Of a stretch of 5,894 bases of DNA, positions 1 through 5,894 are shown piece by piece (within the stretch, counting starts at the first letter, position 1; each line of letters begins with the position of its first letter). Made by a program: the position numbers and the translations under genes. Under the pieces are notes generated by a model. It was given only the letters and a program-made list of their open reading frames with translations, was not told where the DNA came from and did no database searches. The DNA is from Coriobacteriia bacterium (GTDB lineage Bacteria > Actinomycetota > Coriobacteriia > Anaerosomatales > PALSA-660), in NCBI GenBank assembly GCA_030652345.1, contig JAUSAU010000001.1:1-5894 (forward strand). The letters run 5' to 3'.

Positions 1-28
1 TACCCCGCCGGCGCGTCTGTACCCTCGA

Positions 29-697
29 ATGGGTAGAGCATCCATACCGCCGCCGATGAACCGAGGGTCCTTCTTGAGCGATCCGGCCACCCTCACGATC
101 GACCCCATGCTCGCCTCCCTGCTGGGCCGCTACGGCTACGCGGCGCTTGCGGGCGGCGTGCTGCTGGAAAGCGCCGGCGTTCCCGTGCCGAGCGAGACGA
201 TACTCATCACGGCGGCGCTTCTCGCAACGACCGGGACGATGAACCCGTTCGTCATAGCGGCCGTCGCAGCCGCGTGCGGGATCTTGGGAGACAACGTCGG
301 CTTCGCCATCGGACGTCGGGGTGGACGCGGCCTGCTCGAACGTGCTGAGGGCCGCTTCCTGCCGACAGGCGCACTCGTCCGCCTCGACGCGTTCTTCGGT
401 CGCTTCGGACCGTTCGCGCTCGTGGGAGGACGCTTCGTGTCAGGCGTGCGCACGGTCGTCGCTCTGGGCGCCGGCGCCTCAGGGATGCCGTGGCGAACGT
501 TCCTCGCCTACAACGCGGCCGGCGCCGTCGTGTGGGCCGTCTCGATCACGGCGGCCGCCTACCTCGGAGGGCACGCCGTCATCGGGGCCTTCGCCCGGAT
601 CGCCCACCCCACGACGGGCGTCGCGCTGCTCGTCACATTGGCGGTGCTCGTGTGGCGTTGGAGCCGCGACCGCGATGAACGTGCGACGGGCGGGTAG
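29..697 (+). CDS. DedA family (SNARE-associated/VTT domain) membrane protein
   Basis: Polytopic membrane protein of the DedA superfamily. Members are proton-dependent transporters, and some are implicated in undecaprenyl-phosphate recycling; the substrate here cannot be read from sequence. Numbering from the ATG at 29, the conserved N-terminal block is a YGY followed by LLES (45-48) and PVPSE (52-56), then GD at 87-88. The signature GRFVSGVRT is at 134-142, followed by the Gly/Ala-rich GAGASGMPW stretch and a helix with N162 and W169. Charged residues E47/E56, D88, R135 and R141 lie where the family keeps functionally essential acids and arginines. Hydrophobic stretches lie near 58-85, 126-150, 158-180 and 194-210. 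The tail is arginine-rich. The start is unsettled: ATGs at 29, 56 and 107 lack a clear Shine-Dalgarno, whereas TTG at 74 has GAGGG 6 nt upstream and would give a 207-residue protein, close to the usual family size. The frame is also open to the left window edge. The family call is firm; the start is not. Confidence 0.9.
   Translation: MGRASIPPPMNRGSFLSDPATLTIDPMLASLLGRYGYAALAGGVLLESAGVPVPSETILITAALLATTGTMNPFVIAAVAAACGILGDNVGFAIGRRGGRGLLERAEGRFLPTGALVRLDAFFGRFGPFALVGGRFVSGVRTVVALGAGASGMPWRTFLAYNAAGAVVWAVSITAAAYLGGHAVIGAFARIAHPTTGVALLVTLAVLVWRWSRDRDERATGG
63..76 (+). promoter_or_regulatory. Candidate ribosome binding site and TTG start for the DedA gene
   Basis: GAGGG at 63-67 lies 6 nt before an in-frame TTG at 74-76 (residue 16 of the longest frame). 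It is the only well-spaced purine-rich Shine-Dalgarno-like sequence near any of the possible starts (29, 56, 74, 107). Starting at TTG leaves about 11 residues before the conserved DedA core. This rests on spacing alone, and TTG starts are uncommon, so it is an alternative rather than a decision. Confidence 0.35.
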
Positions 698-706
698 AGA
701 CCCGCC
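689..706 (+). promoter_or_regulatory. Perfect GC-rich hairpin between the DedA stop and the DUF362 start
   Basis: GGCGGGT (689-695) is exactly complementary to ACCCGCC (700-706), with a 4-nt AGAG loop: a 7-bp stem with six G-C pairs and one A-T pair. The left arm includes the first base of the DedA TAG stop (695-697), and the right arm ends immediately before the DUF362 ATG (707). There is no T-run after it, so it is not a typical intrinsic terminator. It occupies the place where a ribosome binding site would be, and no convincing Shine-Dalgarno is visible. I infer that a ribosome finishing the DedA gene would melt the stem and re-initiate at 707. The pairing is seen directly; the role is inferred. 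Confidence 0.5.
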
Positions 707-1747
707 ATGGAGCGACGCGAGTTCTGCCGATTCCTCGGAGTGTGCGCGGCCGTCGGGTGCGCCGGCGGCCTGACCGGATGCGCCCGGCTGCTGGACTGGT
801 CGGCGTCGGACACGGGTGCCGCTGTCCGGGAACTCAAGCCGAGCCGGGCCGTCGCCTCGACGCCCGCGAGCGGGAGCCCGACCGCGACCGGTACACCCTC
901 GGCGGGCGCCACGAGTACCACCGCTTCCCCCGCGCCGTCCGCCCTCCCCGACCTCGCTCTCTACCGCGGCCCCGACCCGGCACGAAACGCTCGCGCAGCC
1001 GTGGCAGCGCTCGGAGGGATGAAGCGGTTCGTCCGCAAGGGCGACCGCGTCGTGGTCAAGCCGAACGTGCTGACCGGCCGTCCTCCCGAGCTCGCGACGA
1101 CGACCAACCCGTATGTGGTCGCCGCGGTCGTCGAGATGGCGATGGAAGCAGGCGCCGCGGACGTCGTGGTTCTCGACCGCCCGACGGGCGCGGCCCGCAC
1201 CGCGTTCGAGGTGTCCGGCATCGCGGGACGGGTCGCAGCGGCGGGCGGACGCGTCAAGTACCTGTCGGACCGCGACTTCACCAACACGCGCATCCCGAAG
1301 GGGCGCATCCTGCACGCGTGGCCACTCGTTAGCGACGTCTTCGACGCCGACGTCTTCATCAACGTCCCGATCGCCAAGAACCACGGGCTGGCGGGGCTGA
1401 CCATGTCGATGAAGAACCTCATGGGCATCATGGGCGGAGCACGTGGCACCATCCATCAGGACTTCGACCAGAAGATCGTCGACGTCAACTCGCTGGTCCG
1501 CCCTCACCTCGTCGTGCTGGACGCCTACCGGATCCTCATCCGCAACGGCCCGACCGGCGGAGACACCGCCGACGTCCGCAAGCCGATGACCTGCATCGCA
1601 GGGACCGACCCTGTCGCGGTGGACTCGCTGGCCACCTCGCTGTTCAACATGAAGCCCGGCGACCTCGGCTACCTCGTTCGGGCCGGGGAGCAGGGCGTCG
1701 GCATCACCGACCTCTCGAAGGTGCGGATAGATCGGGGGACCGCGTGA
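707..1747 (+). CDS. DUF362 domain protein, predicted Tat-exported lipoprotein
   Basis: A 346-residue protein of the DUF362 family (COG2006-like), whose biochemical function is not established; relatives often carry or neighbour 4Fe-4S ferredoxin domains. The N-terminus reads ERREFCRFL (2-10), a twin-arginine-like motif. A short hydrophobic stretch follows, then the lipobox LTGC with the lipidated Cys at 25. Residues 45-80 are a Ser/Thr/Pro/Ala-rich linker, typical of a spacer from the membrane to an extracytoplasmic domain. The DUF362 domain covers about 90-345: VVVKPN (115-120), an Asp-rich strand (ADVVVLD, 151-157), NVPIAKNH (219-226), the MKNLMGIMGG stretch (235-244), H250, and DPVAVD (301-306). 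It has no cluster motif of its own; the only Cys outside the signal region is C296. It starts 9 nt after the DedA stop and overlaps the following polyferredoxin gene by 4 nt, so co-translation and partnership with that protein are likely. No in-frame alternative start keeps the RR motif. Confidence 0.88.
   Translation: MERREFCRFLGVCAAVGCAGGLTGCARLLDWSASDTGAAVRELKPSRAVASTPASGSPTATGTPSAGATSTTASPAPSALPDLALYRGPDPARNARAAVAALGGMKRFVRKGDRVVVKPNVLTGRPPELATTTNPYVVAAVVEMAMEAGAADVVVLDRPTGAARTAFEVSGIAGRVAAAGGRVKYLSDRDFTNTRIPKGRILHAWPLVSDVFDADVFINVPIAKNHGLAGLTMSMKNLMGIMGGARGTIHQDFDQKIVDVNSLVRPHLVVLDAYRILIRNGPTGGDTADVRKPMTCIAGTDPVAVDSLATSLFNMKPGDLGYLVRAGEQGVGITDLSKVRIDRGTA
1734..1746 (+). promoter_or_regulatory. 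Shine-Dalgarno and GTGA overlap start of the polyferredoxin gene
   Basis: GGGGGA (1734-1739) sits 4 nt before GTG at 1744. The GTG overlaps the TGA stop of the DUF362 gene (1745-1747) in a GTGA overlap. This favours GTG as the true start, since the next in-frame Met (residue 41) would cut into the first membrane helix. It also indicates translational coupling of the two genes. Confidence 0.7.
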
Positions 1748-3345
1748 GCGAGCCCGTGACGACGCCCGCCCCCGGCGTGCCCCCCGTGCCGGACCGGCGC
1801 GGGCCCGGCCCGCACCGCTACCGCCGATACGTCCAGGTGGCGTTCCTTGCGCTCTTCCTGATCATGCTGACGCTGACCGTGTGGCCGCTCGGGCAGGTAT
1901 TCCTCGGCGCGTTCCTCATCGCGGACCCGCTGATAGCCCTGAACTCGCTGGCCGGCGGCGTATGGAAGCCGGCGATGGCACTCGCGGGAATCATGCTGTT
2001 GATCCCGCTCGCCGCCGGACGCGTCTTCTGCGGCTACGCCTGCCCGACCGGCGCGCTGCTCGAGTGGACGACGCCGACGCGCGCACCCGAGAAGCCCGGT
2101 CTGCCCGGAAGGTTCACGCGCTCGCGGGTGCCCGCCGGTGCCCGGCCGGCGCTGCGCGCAGCGCCCGCGTTCGTGCTCATCGCGTGTGGCGGGCTGCTGC
2201 TGTTCGCTTCGGGAGCGTACCTGTGGCTCGATCCGCTCGCGACGCTGACCCGGACGGCGACCGTCCTGCTCTACCCGCTGCTCGACCGTCTCGCCCGGCT
2301 CATCGCGGACGTCCTCTACCTCGCGCCACCCCTGCAGCCGGGCGTGGATGCCGTCAACGGGATCCTCACGGGCCGCATCGTCTTCGCCCGGCCGCTCGCC
2401 TACGGCCTGCAGGGATGGGTGCTCGGTTGGGCCGCTCTGCTCGTCGGGCTCAACGTGCTCGAACCGCGGCTGTGGTGTCGTCATCTCTGCCCGCTCGGCG
2501 CGTTGCTCGGTCTGGTGGCGCGCTTCGGATTCGTAGGTCGCCGCGTGGATGCCGATGCCTGCATCCACTGCGGACGCTGTGAGGTCGTCTGCCCGCTCGA
2601 TGCGGTGCGCGACGACCACCTCGCCACCGACCCGACGCGCTGCCAGCAGTGCTCGGACTGCGCGGACGTCTGCCCGACCACCGCGATCTCGATCGGCAAC
2701 CGCGGCGCGAAGTCGGCCTACTCCCCCGGGCGCCGCGCCCTGCTCGGCGGCGCGGGCCTCGCGATGCTCGGCGGCTTCTTCAGCTACACGGGGCTGTCGC
2801 GCCGCACGCGCGACGTCCGCCTCGTCCGCCCGCCCGGAGCGCCGGTCGAACGCGACGTCCTCGCCCTGTGCACGCGCTGCGGGCAGTGCATGAAGGTCTG
2901 CCCGACGAACGTGATCCAGCCGGCGGTGTCGCGCGCCGGTCTCGAGGGCGTCTTCACCCCGGAGATGGACTACGGGGTCGCGTTCTGTGATTGGTCGTGC
3001 AACGAGTGCGGGAAGGTCTGCCCGACCGGCGCCATCATGCCGCTGACCCTCGAGGTGAAGCGGACCACACGGATTGGTCGGGCGTATCTGGACCGGAACC
3101 GCTGCATCCCGTGGGCCGACTACAAGACGTGCCTCGTGTGCCAGGAGCTCTGCCCGGTCCCGGACAAGGCGATCACCCTGCACGAGGTCACCGTCACCAA
3201 CGCCGACGGCGTGAGCGTGAAGCTCGGCCGCCCGGAGGTCGTGGCGGACCGGTGCATCGGCTGCGGTGTGTGCGAGAACGCCTGCCCGGTCGTACACGAG
3301 TCCGCGATCCTGGTGCGCGCCAACGAACCCGAACGCGGCGTCTGA
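1744..3345 (+). CDS. NapH-NapG-like fusion: membrane polyferredoxin with six 4Fe-4S motifs and an internal Tat-like segment
   Basis: A 533-residue redox protein in two halves. The membrane half resembles NapH/CcoG/NosR. Hydrophobic helices lie near 31-50, 76-94, 140-162 and 218-240, and two CxxxCP motifs follow helices (C96/C100 and C245/C249). Two ferredoxin motifs come next: C273/276/279/283 and C300/303/306/310. Residues 328-347 then form a twin-arginine-like signal (PGRRALL, RR at 330-331) with a Gly-rich, weakly hydrophobic core and an Arg-rich flank (353-359). The remainder resembles NapG/MauM: C376/379/382/386; C415/419/422/426 (CxxxCxxCxxxCP); C454 then C463/466/470 after an 8-residue gap; and C504/507/510/514. 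By family topology the first two clusters should be cytoplasmic and the last four outside, giving an electron path across the membrane, possibly from quinol or a cytoplasmic donor. Of 29 cysteines only C148 lies outside a motif. No nitrate reductase genes are present, so nap symbols are not assigned. It overlaps the DUF362 gene. Confidence 0.88.
   Translation: MSEPVTTPAPGVPPVPDRRGPGPHRYRRYVQVAFLALFLIMLTLTVWPLGQVFLGAFLIADPLIALNSLAGGVWKPAMALAGIMLLIPLAAGRVFCGYACPTGALLEWTTPTRAPEKPGLPGRFTRSRVPAGARPALRAAPAFVLIACGGLLLFASGAYLWLDPLATLTRTATVLLYPLLDRLARLIADVLYLAPPLQPGVDAVNGILTGRIVFARPLAYGLQGWVLGWAALLVGLNVLEPRLWCRHLCPLGALLGLVARFGFVGRRVDADACIHCGRCEVVCPLDAVRDDHLATDPTRCQQCSDCADVCPTTAISIGNRGAKSAYSPGRRALLGGAGLAMLGGFFSYTGLSRRTRDVRLVRPPGAPVERDVLALCTRCGQCMKVCPTNVIQPAVSRAGLEGVFTPEMDYGVAFCDWSCNECGKVCPTGAIMPLTLEVKRTTRIGRAYLDRNRCIPWADYKTCLVCQELCPVPDKAITLHEVTVTNADGVSVKLGRPEVVADRCIGCGVCENACPVVHESAILVRANEPERGV
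2725..2784 (+). other. Internal twin-arginine signal-like segment within the polyferredoxin
   Basis: Residues 328-347 encode PGRRALL followed by a glycine-rich hydrophobic stretch and then several arginines (353, 354, 356, 359). The placement is the same as that of the N-terminal Tat signal of free-standing NapG/MauM proteins, immediately ahead of their four-cluster ferredoxin domain. Here it is buried in the middle of a membrane protein. A precedent for such designs is the actinobacterial Rieske protein, in which the Sec route inserts the early helices and Tat moves the last cofactor domain. Tat use here is inferred. Confidence 0.6.
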
Positions 3346-3351
3346 CCGGCC

Positions 3352-5787
3352 CTACTCGTAGGCGATCGCGTCGCGGACGCTGACCTGGGACGCGTTGAAG
3401 GCGGGCAGCAGCGAGGCCAGCGCGCTGATCGCGGTCACGACCACGAGCCACATCCCGACCGCCTCCCATGAGAATGCGAAGGAGAGCGGGATGCCGATGG
3501 CACCCTCGAGCATGCCGACGAGCGCAAGACTCAGGGGATAGCTCAGCACCGCTCCGACCAGCCACGAGATGAGTCCGATGGTCACGCCCTCCGCGATGAA
3601 GACCTGGAAGATCGAGAGATGGCTCGCACCCACTGCACGCATCACGCCGATCTCGCGCGTGGACTCGAGCACGTTGATGATCATCGTCCCCGTCAGCCCG
3701 ATCACACCGACCGCAGCGAGGATGACCGCCATGATCACCAGGAACGTCACGAGGATCCCGAGCTGGTTGGCGAAGTTGGTGGACATACGTTGCTGGCCTT
3801 CGACACTTGCGACCGCCATGCCCGCGTCGCGGAATCTGCGCTCGAGGCGATCGGCCGCGGAGTCCTGGTCCGCCATGGTGTGCGAGGATTGCCGCACCAG
3901 CAGGCGCATGATGGAGCCCTGCAGTCCGAGCGCCCCCTCGAGGTAGGTCCGGTCGGTGAAGAAGACCGGTCCCATCATCTGGCCGCGAGCCACTCCCACG
4001 ATCTTGAACTCGTGGTCCCCGCCGCGGATCTTGAGCGTCACGGTCTCCCCGACCGCGAGCTTCTCGCCCTTCACGACGTCCGTGTTCACGACGACCGCAT
4101 CGCGGTCTCCCTCGCGGAGCCAGCGCCCTTCCACGATCTGGGGCACGATGAAGGTGGTCGCGGGCGGCAGTCCGATGATCGCGAGCTGCTCGTTCTCGCT
4201 GCCGTCGCCGCGCTTGAGCGCCGCGCTGGAGACGACCCACCCCTCCGTACCGGTCGCGCCGCCCACCTTCATCGCTTCGCGCTCGGCAGCCTTCGCGTTG
4301 ACGGGCTGGGCGAAGCCGACCTCGACGTCGTAGTTCCACCAGGTCCCGACATCGGCGACGGTGCGCAGGATCGAGGAGCGTACGGAGCCGACTCCCATGA
4401 CCACCGCCGAGGCGAGGATCAGGGTGGCGAGCGTCATCGCCAGCCGTCCCTTGCGCAGGAACGTGTTGCGCAGGCCGAGCGCGACAGGCCGCGGGAGGCC
4501 CCGGATCGACCCGAGGACCCGGTCGGTCCACCCGTGACCGAAACGGGCGCCGCCCATGCCGGTGTCGTTGAGTGCCTTCACGACGCTCATGCGTGTGCCC
4601 GCGCGCACGGGAAGCCACGCGGCCGCGAGCGGGACGACGATCCCGACCCCGATCGCCAGCATGATGGCGTAGGCCGGCGGCACGAGCGAGCCCGGGCCGA
4701 AGTTGAGCAGGCCACCGGCGAACCCCGAGAACCACGACGCCCAGTAGGCGCCGATCGGCAGCCCGACGAGGATCGCGAGCACGCCGTAGATCGCGACCAT
4801 GGCGAGGTACATCCAGCGGATCTGGTTCGCACGCGCACCGATGGCCTTCATGATGCCGAGCTGCTTCGTCTGCTGTGTCAGCAGGGCCGAGATCGTGTTG
4901 ACGACGAGGAAGCCGGAGAGCAGGAGCGCCAGTACCCCGAGAGCGAGCAGGAGGACCGACACCGCCTTGAAGATGTCCCCCAGACGGTGGCTGCCCGGCT
5001 CGGGGACGGATGACGCGAGCACCGTCACGCCGGTCGGGGCGACGACGTCGTCGCGTATGCGTGAGACGACCCGGCTGGCGGCGGCCCGGTCGAGACCGAC
5101 CCCGTCGAGCGAGACGAGCAGCTGGTTCATGCCGGACGGCTCACCGAGGTCGGCCATCGTCTCCATCGAGACGAAACCGTAGAGCTGACCGGTGAACAGC
5201 GCCGGGAAACCGTTGATGTCGTGCGCGTAGCCGGCCACCCGCAGGACCTTCTTCTTGCCATCGCGCGTGTCGATCGTCATGAGGTCGCCCGCGACGAGCC
5301 CGGTGACCTGCCGGTCGCTCGACTCGAGCACGATCTCACCGGCACGCGGAGGCCACGTGGTCCCGGCGTCAGGGAAGACGAGCTCGAGACGCTGCAGGGT
5401 CCAGTCTTGTGCGGCATAGAGACCGATGGCCTGCGCGCGGTCGATCTGCGTTATTTCGGCGGGCGGGTCCTCATTGGCCGAGACGTCGCCTTCCCGGAAG
5501 CGGAGGTTCGCGGTCCTTCGGCCCTCGGCCTCACGCACACCCTCGGCGCGCCTCACGCGGTCGACCAACTCCTCGCCGAACGGCGTGGTGTAGAGCGTCG
5601 CGTTGGAGGGGTTGGACTTCGGCAGGTTGTCGTCGAAGGTCTGCAGCAGGATGCCGCGCCCGCCCATGACGACGAGGATCGCGAAGATGCCCACCGCGAT
5701 CGAGGCGACGACGAGCACGGTGCGCAGCTTGTGCGCGAGCAGGTCGCGGGCGACCTTGCGCCAGCGCGGGTCGAGTCCGCCGCTCAT
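3352..5787 (-). CDS. ABC transporter permease, duplicated FtsX/MacB-type
   Basis: An 811-residue permease with two repeats of the MacB periplasmic-core plus FtsX layout, the usual size for fused two-unit members of this superfamily. Repeat 1 has a helix near 22-42, a large extracytoplasmic domain (about 43-270), and helices near 271-297, 325-350 and 371-393. Repeat 2 has a helix near 447-467, an extracytoplasmic domain (about 470-674), and helices near 675-703, 727-757 and 774-796. The cytoplasmic coupling-helix motifs TKQLGIMKAIGA (307-318) and TREIGVMRAVGA (710-721) match each other and mark the ATPase docking sites. Such type VII transporters use ATP in the cytoplasm to drive lipoprotein extraction, export or signalling outside; no substrate can be assigned. 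The ATG directly follows the stop of the upstream ATPase gene, with a strong Shine-Dalgarno inside that gene. Its 3' end faces the polyferredoxin gene across 6 nt. Confidence 0.92.
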   Translation of the reverse strand: MSGGLDPRWRKVARDLLAHKLRTVLVVASIAVGIFAILVVMGGRGILLQTFDDNLPKSNPSNATLYTTPFGEELVDRVRRAEGVREAEGRRTANLRFREGDVSANEDPPAEITQIDRAQAIGLYAAQDWTLQRLELVFPDAGTTWPPRAGEIVLESSDRQVTGLVAGDLMTIDTRDGKKKVLRVAGYAHDINGFPALFTGQLYGFVSMETMADLGEPSGMNQLLVSLDGVGLDRAAASRVVSRIRDDVVAPTGVTVLASSVPEPGSHRLGDIFKAVSVLLLALGVLALLLSGFLVVNTISALLTQQTKQLGIMKAIGARANQIRWMYLAMVAIYGVLAILVGLPIGAYWASWFSGFAGGLLNFGPGSLVPPAYAIMLAIGVGIVVPLAAAWLPVRAGTRMSVVKALNDTGMGGARFGHGWTDRVLGSIRGLPRPVALGLRNTFLRKGRLAMTLATLILASAVVMGVGSVRSSILRTVADVGTWWNYDVEVGFAQPVNAKAAEREAMKVGGATGTEGWVVSSAALKRGDGSENEQLAIIGLPPATTFIVPQIVEGRWLREGDRDAVVVNTDVVKGEKLAVGETVTLKIRGGDHEFKIVGVARGQMMGPVFFTDRTYLEGALGLQGSIMRLLVRQSSHTMADQDSAADRLERRFRDAGMAVASVEGQQRMSTNFANQLGILVTFLVIMAVILAAVGVIGLTGTMIINVLESTREIGVMRAVGASHLSIFQVFIAEGVTIGLISWLVGAVLSYPLSLALVGMLEGAIGIPLSFAFSWEAVGMWLVVVTAISALASLLPAFNASQVSVRDAIAYE

Positions 5788-5894
5788 CTACGCCTCCCGG
5801 CGGATGTCGTCCACGATCTCGCCGTCGCGCACGTGCAGGGCACGGGCGACACGCGCCGCGATGTCGTTGTCGTGCGTGACCATGACGATCGTCT
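5788..5894 (-). CDS. ABC transporter ATP-binding protein, C-terminal fragment (continues past the right edge)
   Basis: The last 34 codons of an ATPase of the LolD/MacB type, cut by the window edge. The visible residues begin TIVMVTHDNDIAARVARA. They contain the end of a beta strand, the H-loop (switch) histidine in VTHD that contacts the ATP gamma-phosphate, and the closing LHVRDGEIVDD strand-turn usual in this family. The stop TAG at 5788-5790 is directly joined to the permease ATG (TAGATG on the minus strand), which marks it as the partner subunit in one operon. Walker A, Q-loop, signature and Walker B lie outside the window. Confidence 0.88.
   Translation of the reverse strand, partial: TIVMVTHDNDIAARVARALHVRDGEIVDDIRREA
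5793..5798 (-). promoter_or_regulatory. Shine-Dalgarno of the ABC permease gene
   Basis: GGGAGG on the minus strand, 5 nt before the permease ATG (5785-5787), lies within the last codons of the ATPase gene. Together with the zero-gap TAGATG junction it supports this ATG as the start and suggests coupled translation of the two subunits. Confidence 0.7.

Noticed and set aside
20..35. TACCC/GGGTA inverted repeat and a TACCCT -10-like hexamer ahead of the DedA gene
   Set aside because: The stem is only 5 bp, and the -35 position would fall outside the window. GGGTAGAG recurs at 692-699, but a shared 8-mer in this composition is weak evidence.
1..36. Possible tail of an upstream plus-strand gene (frame 1 reaches TAG at 34-36)
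   Set aside because: Only 11 codons are visible, with nothing to identify; it would overlap the ATG at 29 but cannot be supported.
1..45. Possible divergent gene starting on the minus strand at 41 or 45
   Set aside because: Only 13-15 open codons before the window edge and no convincing ribosome binding site.
479..1507. Minus-strand open frame of 342 codons opposite the DUF362 gene
   Set aside because: Composition typical of antisense frames in GC-rich DNA, no family features, and it runs across the DedA-DUF362 junction.
2668..3026. Direct repeats of GTCTGCCCGAC (2668-2678, 2896-2906, 3016-3026)
   Set aside because: They encode the VCPT part of successive ferredoxin motifs; motif repetition with biased codons explains them without a DNA-level function.
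1669..3297. Long open frame of 542 codons on the minus strand, opposite the polyferredoxin gene
   Set aside because: Its product is rich in Arg, His, Glu and Ala with no domain or membrane pattern. It mirrors the codon bias of the opposite strand, whose Cys motifs are unmistakable. It is a high-GC shadow frame.
1744..3345. Naming the polyferredoxin napG, napH or ccoG
   Set aside because: Each resembles only part of the protein, and no nitrate reductase or cytochrome oxidase genes lie nearby, so a symbol would imply a function not supported here.
3362..3369. GCGATCGC palindrome near the convergent stops
   Set aside because: It is inside the permease coding region and expected by chance in GC-rich sequence; no second copy or site context was seen.
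3194..5013. Long open frames overlapping the ABC permease gene (minus 3194-4735 and plus 3619-5013)
   Set aside because: Low-complexity Arg/Asp/His-rich products with no recognisable motif; the FtsX permease in the third frame explains the region fully.

Overview
The window is high-GC bacterial DNA, densely coded on both strands, with short or overlapping gene junctions. The base composition, GTG starts, Tat-type and lipoprotein export signals and iron-sulfur gene content fit an Actinomycetota-like bacterium, possibly an anaerobic lineage such as Coriobacteriia. This placement is inferred from style and gene content only, because there is no rRNA or marker gene here.

Layout: on the plus strand, three closely packed genes fill positions 29-3345. 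They are (i) a DedA-family membrane protein, (ii) a DUF362 protein with a twin-arginine-like, lipoprotein-type N-terminus, and (iii) a 533-residue membrane polyferredoxin that joins a NapH/CcoG-like membrane half to a NapG/MauM-like ferredoxin half through an internal twin-arginine hydrophobic segment. The gap from DedA to DUF362 is 9 nt and holds most of a perfect 7-bp hairpin. DUF362 and the polyferredoxin overlap by 4 nt (GTGA). On the minus strand, an 811-residue FtsX/MacB-type ABC permease (3352-5787) ends tail to tail with the polyferredoxin, 6 nt away. It is preceded directly (TAGATG) by the last 34 codons of its ABC ATPase, which runs off the right edge.

How they may work together: the polyferredoxin has the parts to carry electrons across the membrane within one chain. 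It has two CxxxCP motifs and two clusters predicted to be cytoplasmic, then a Tat-like segment and four clusters predicted to lie outside. The DUF362 lipoprotein would sit on the same outer face and is the obvious candidate partner. No catalytic subunit (molybdoenzyme, cytochrome or reductase) is visible, so the donor, acceptor and purpose are unknown. The ABC transporter is a separate two-gene unit, probably unrelated in function.

No RNA genes, CRISPR arrays, insertion sequences or intrinsic terminators were seen. There is no gene-free stretch longer than about 30 bases.
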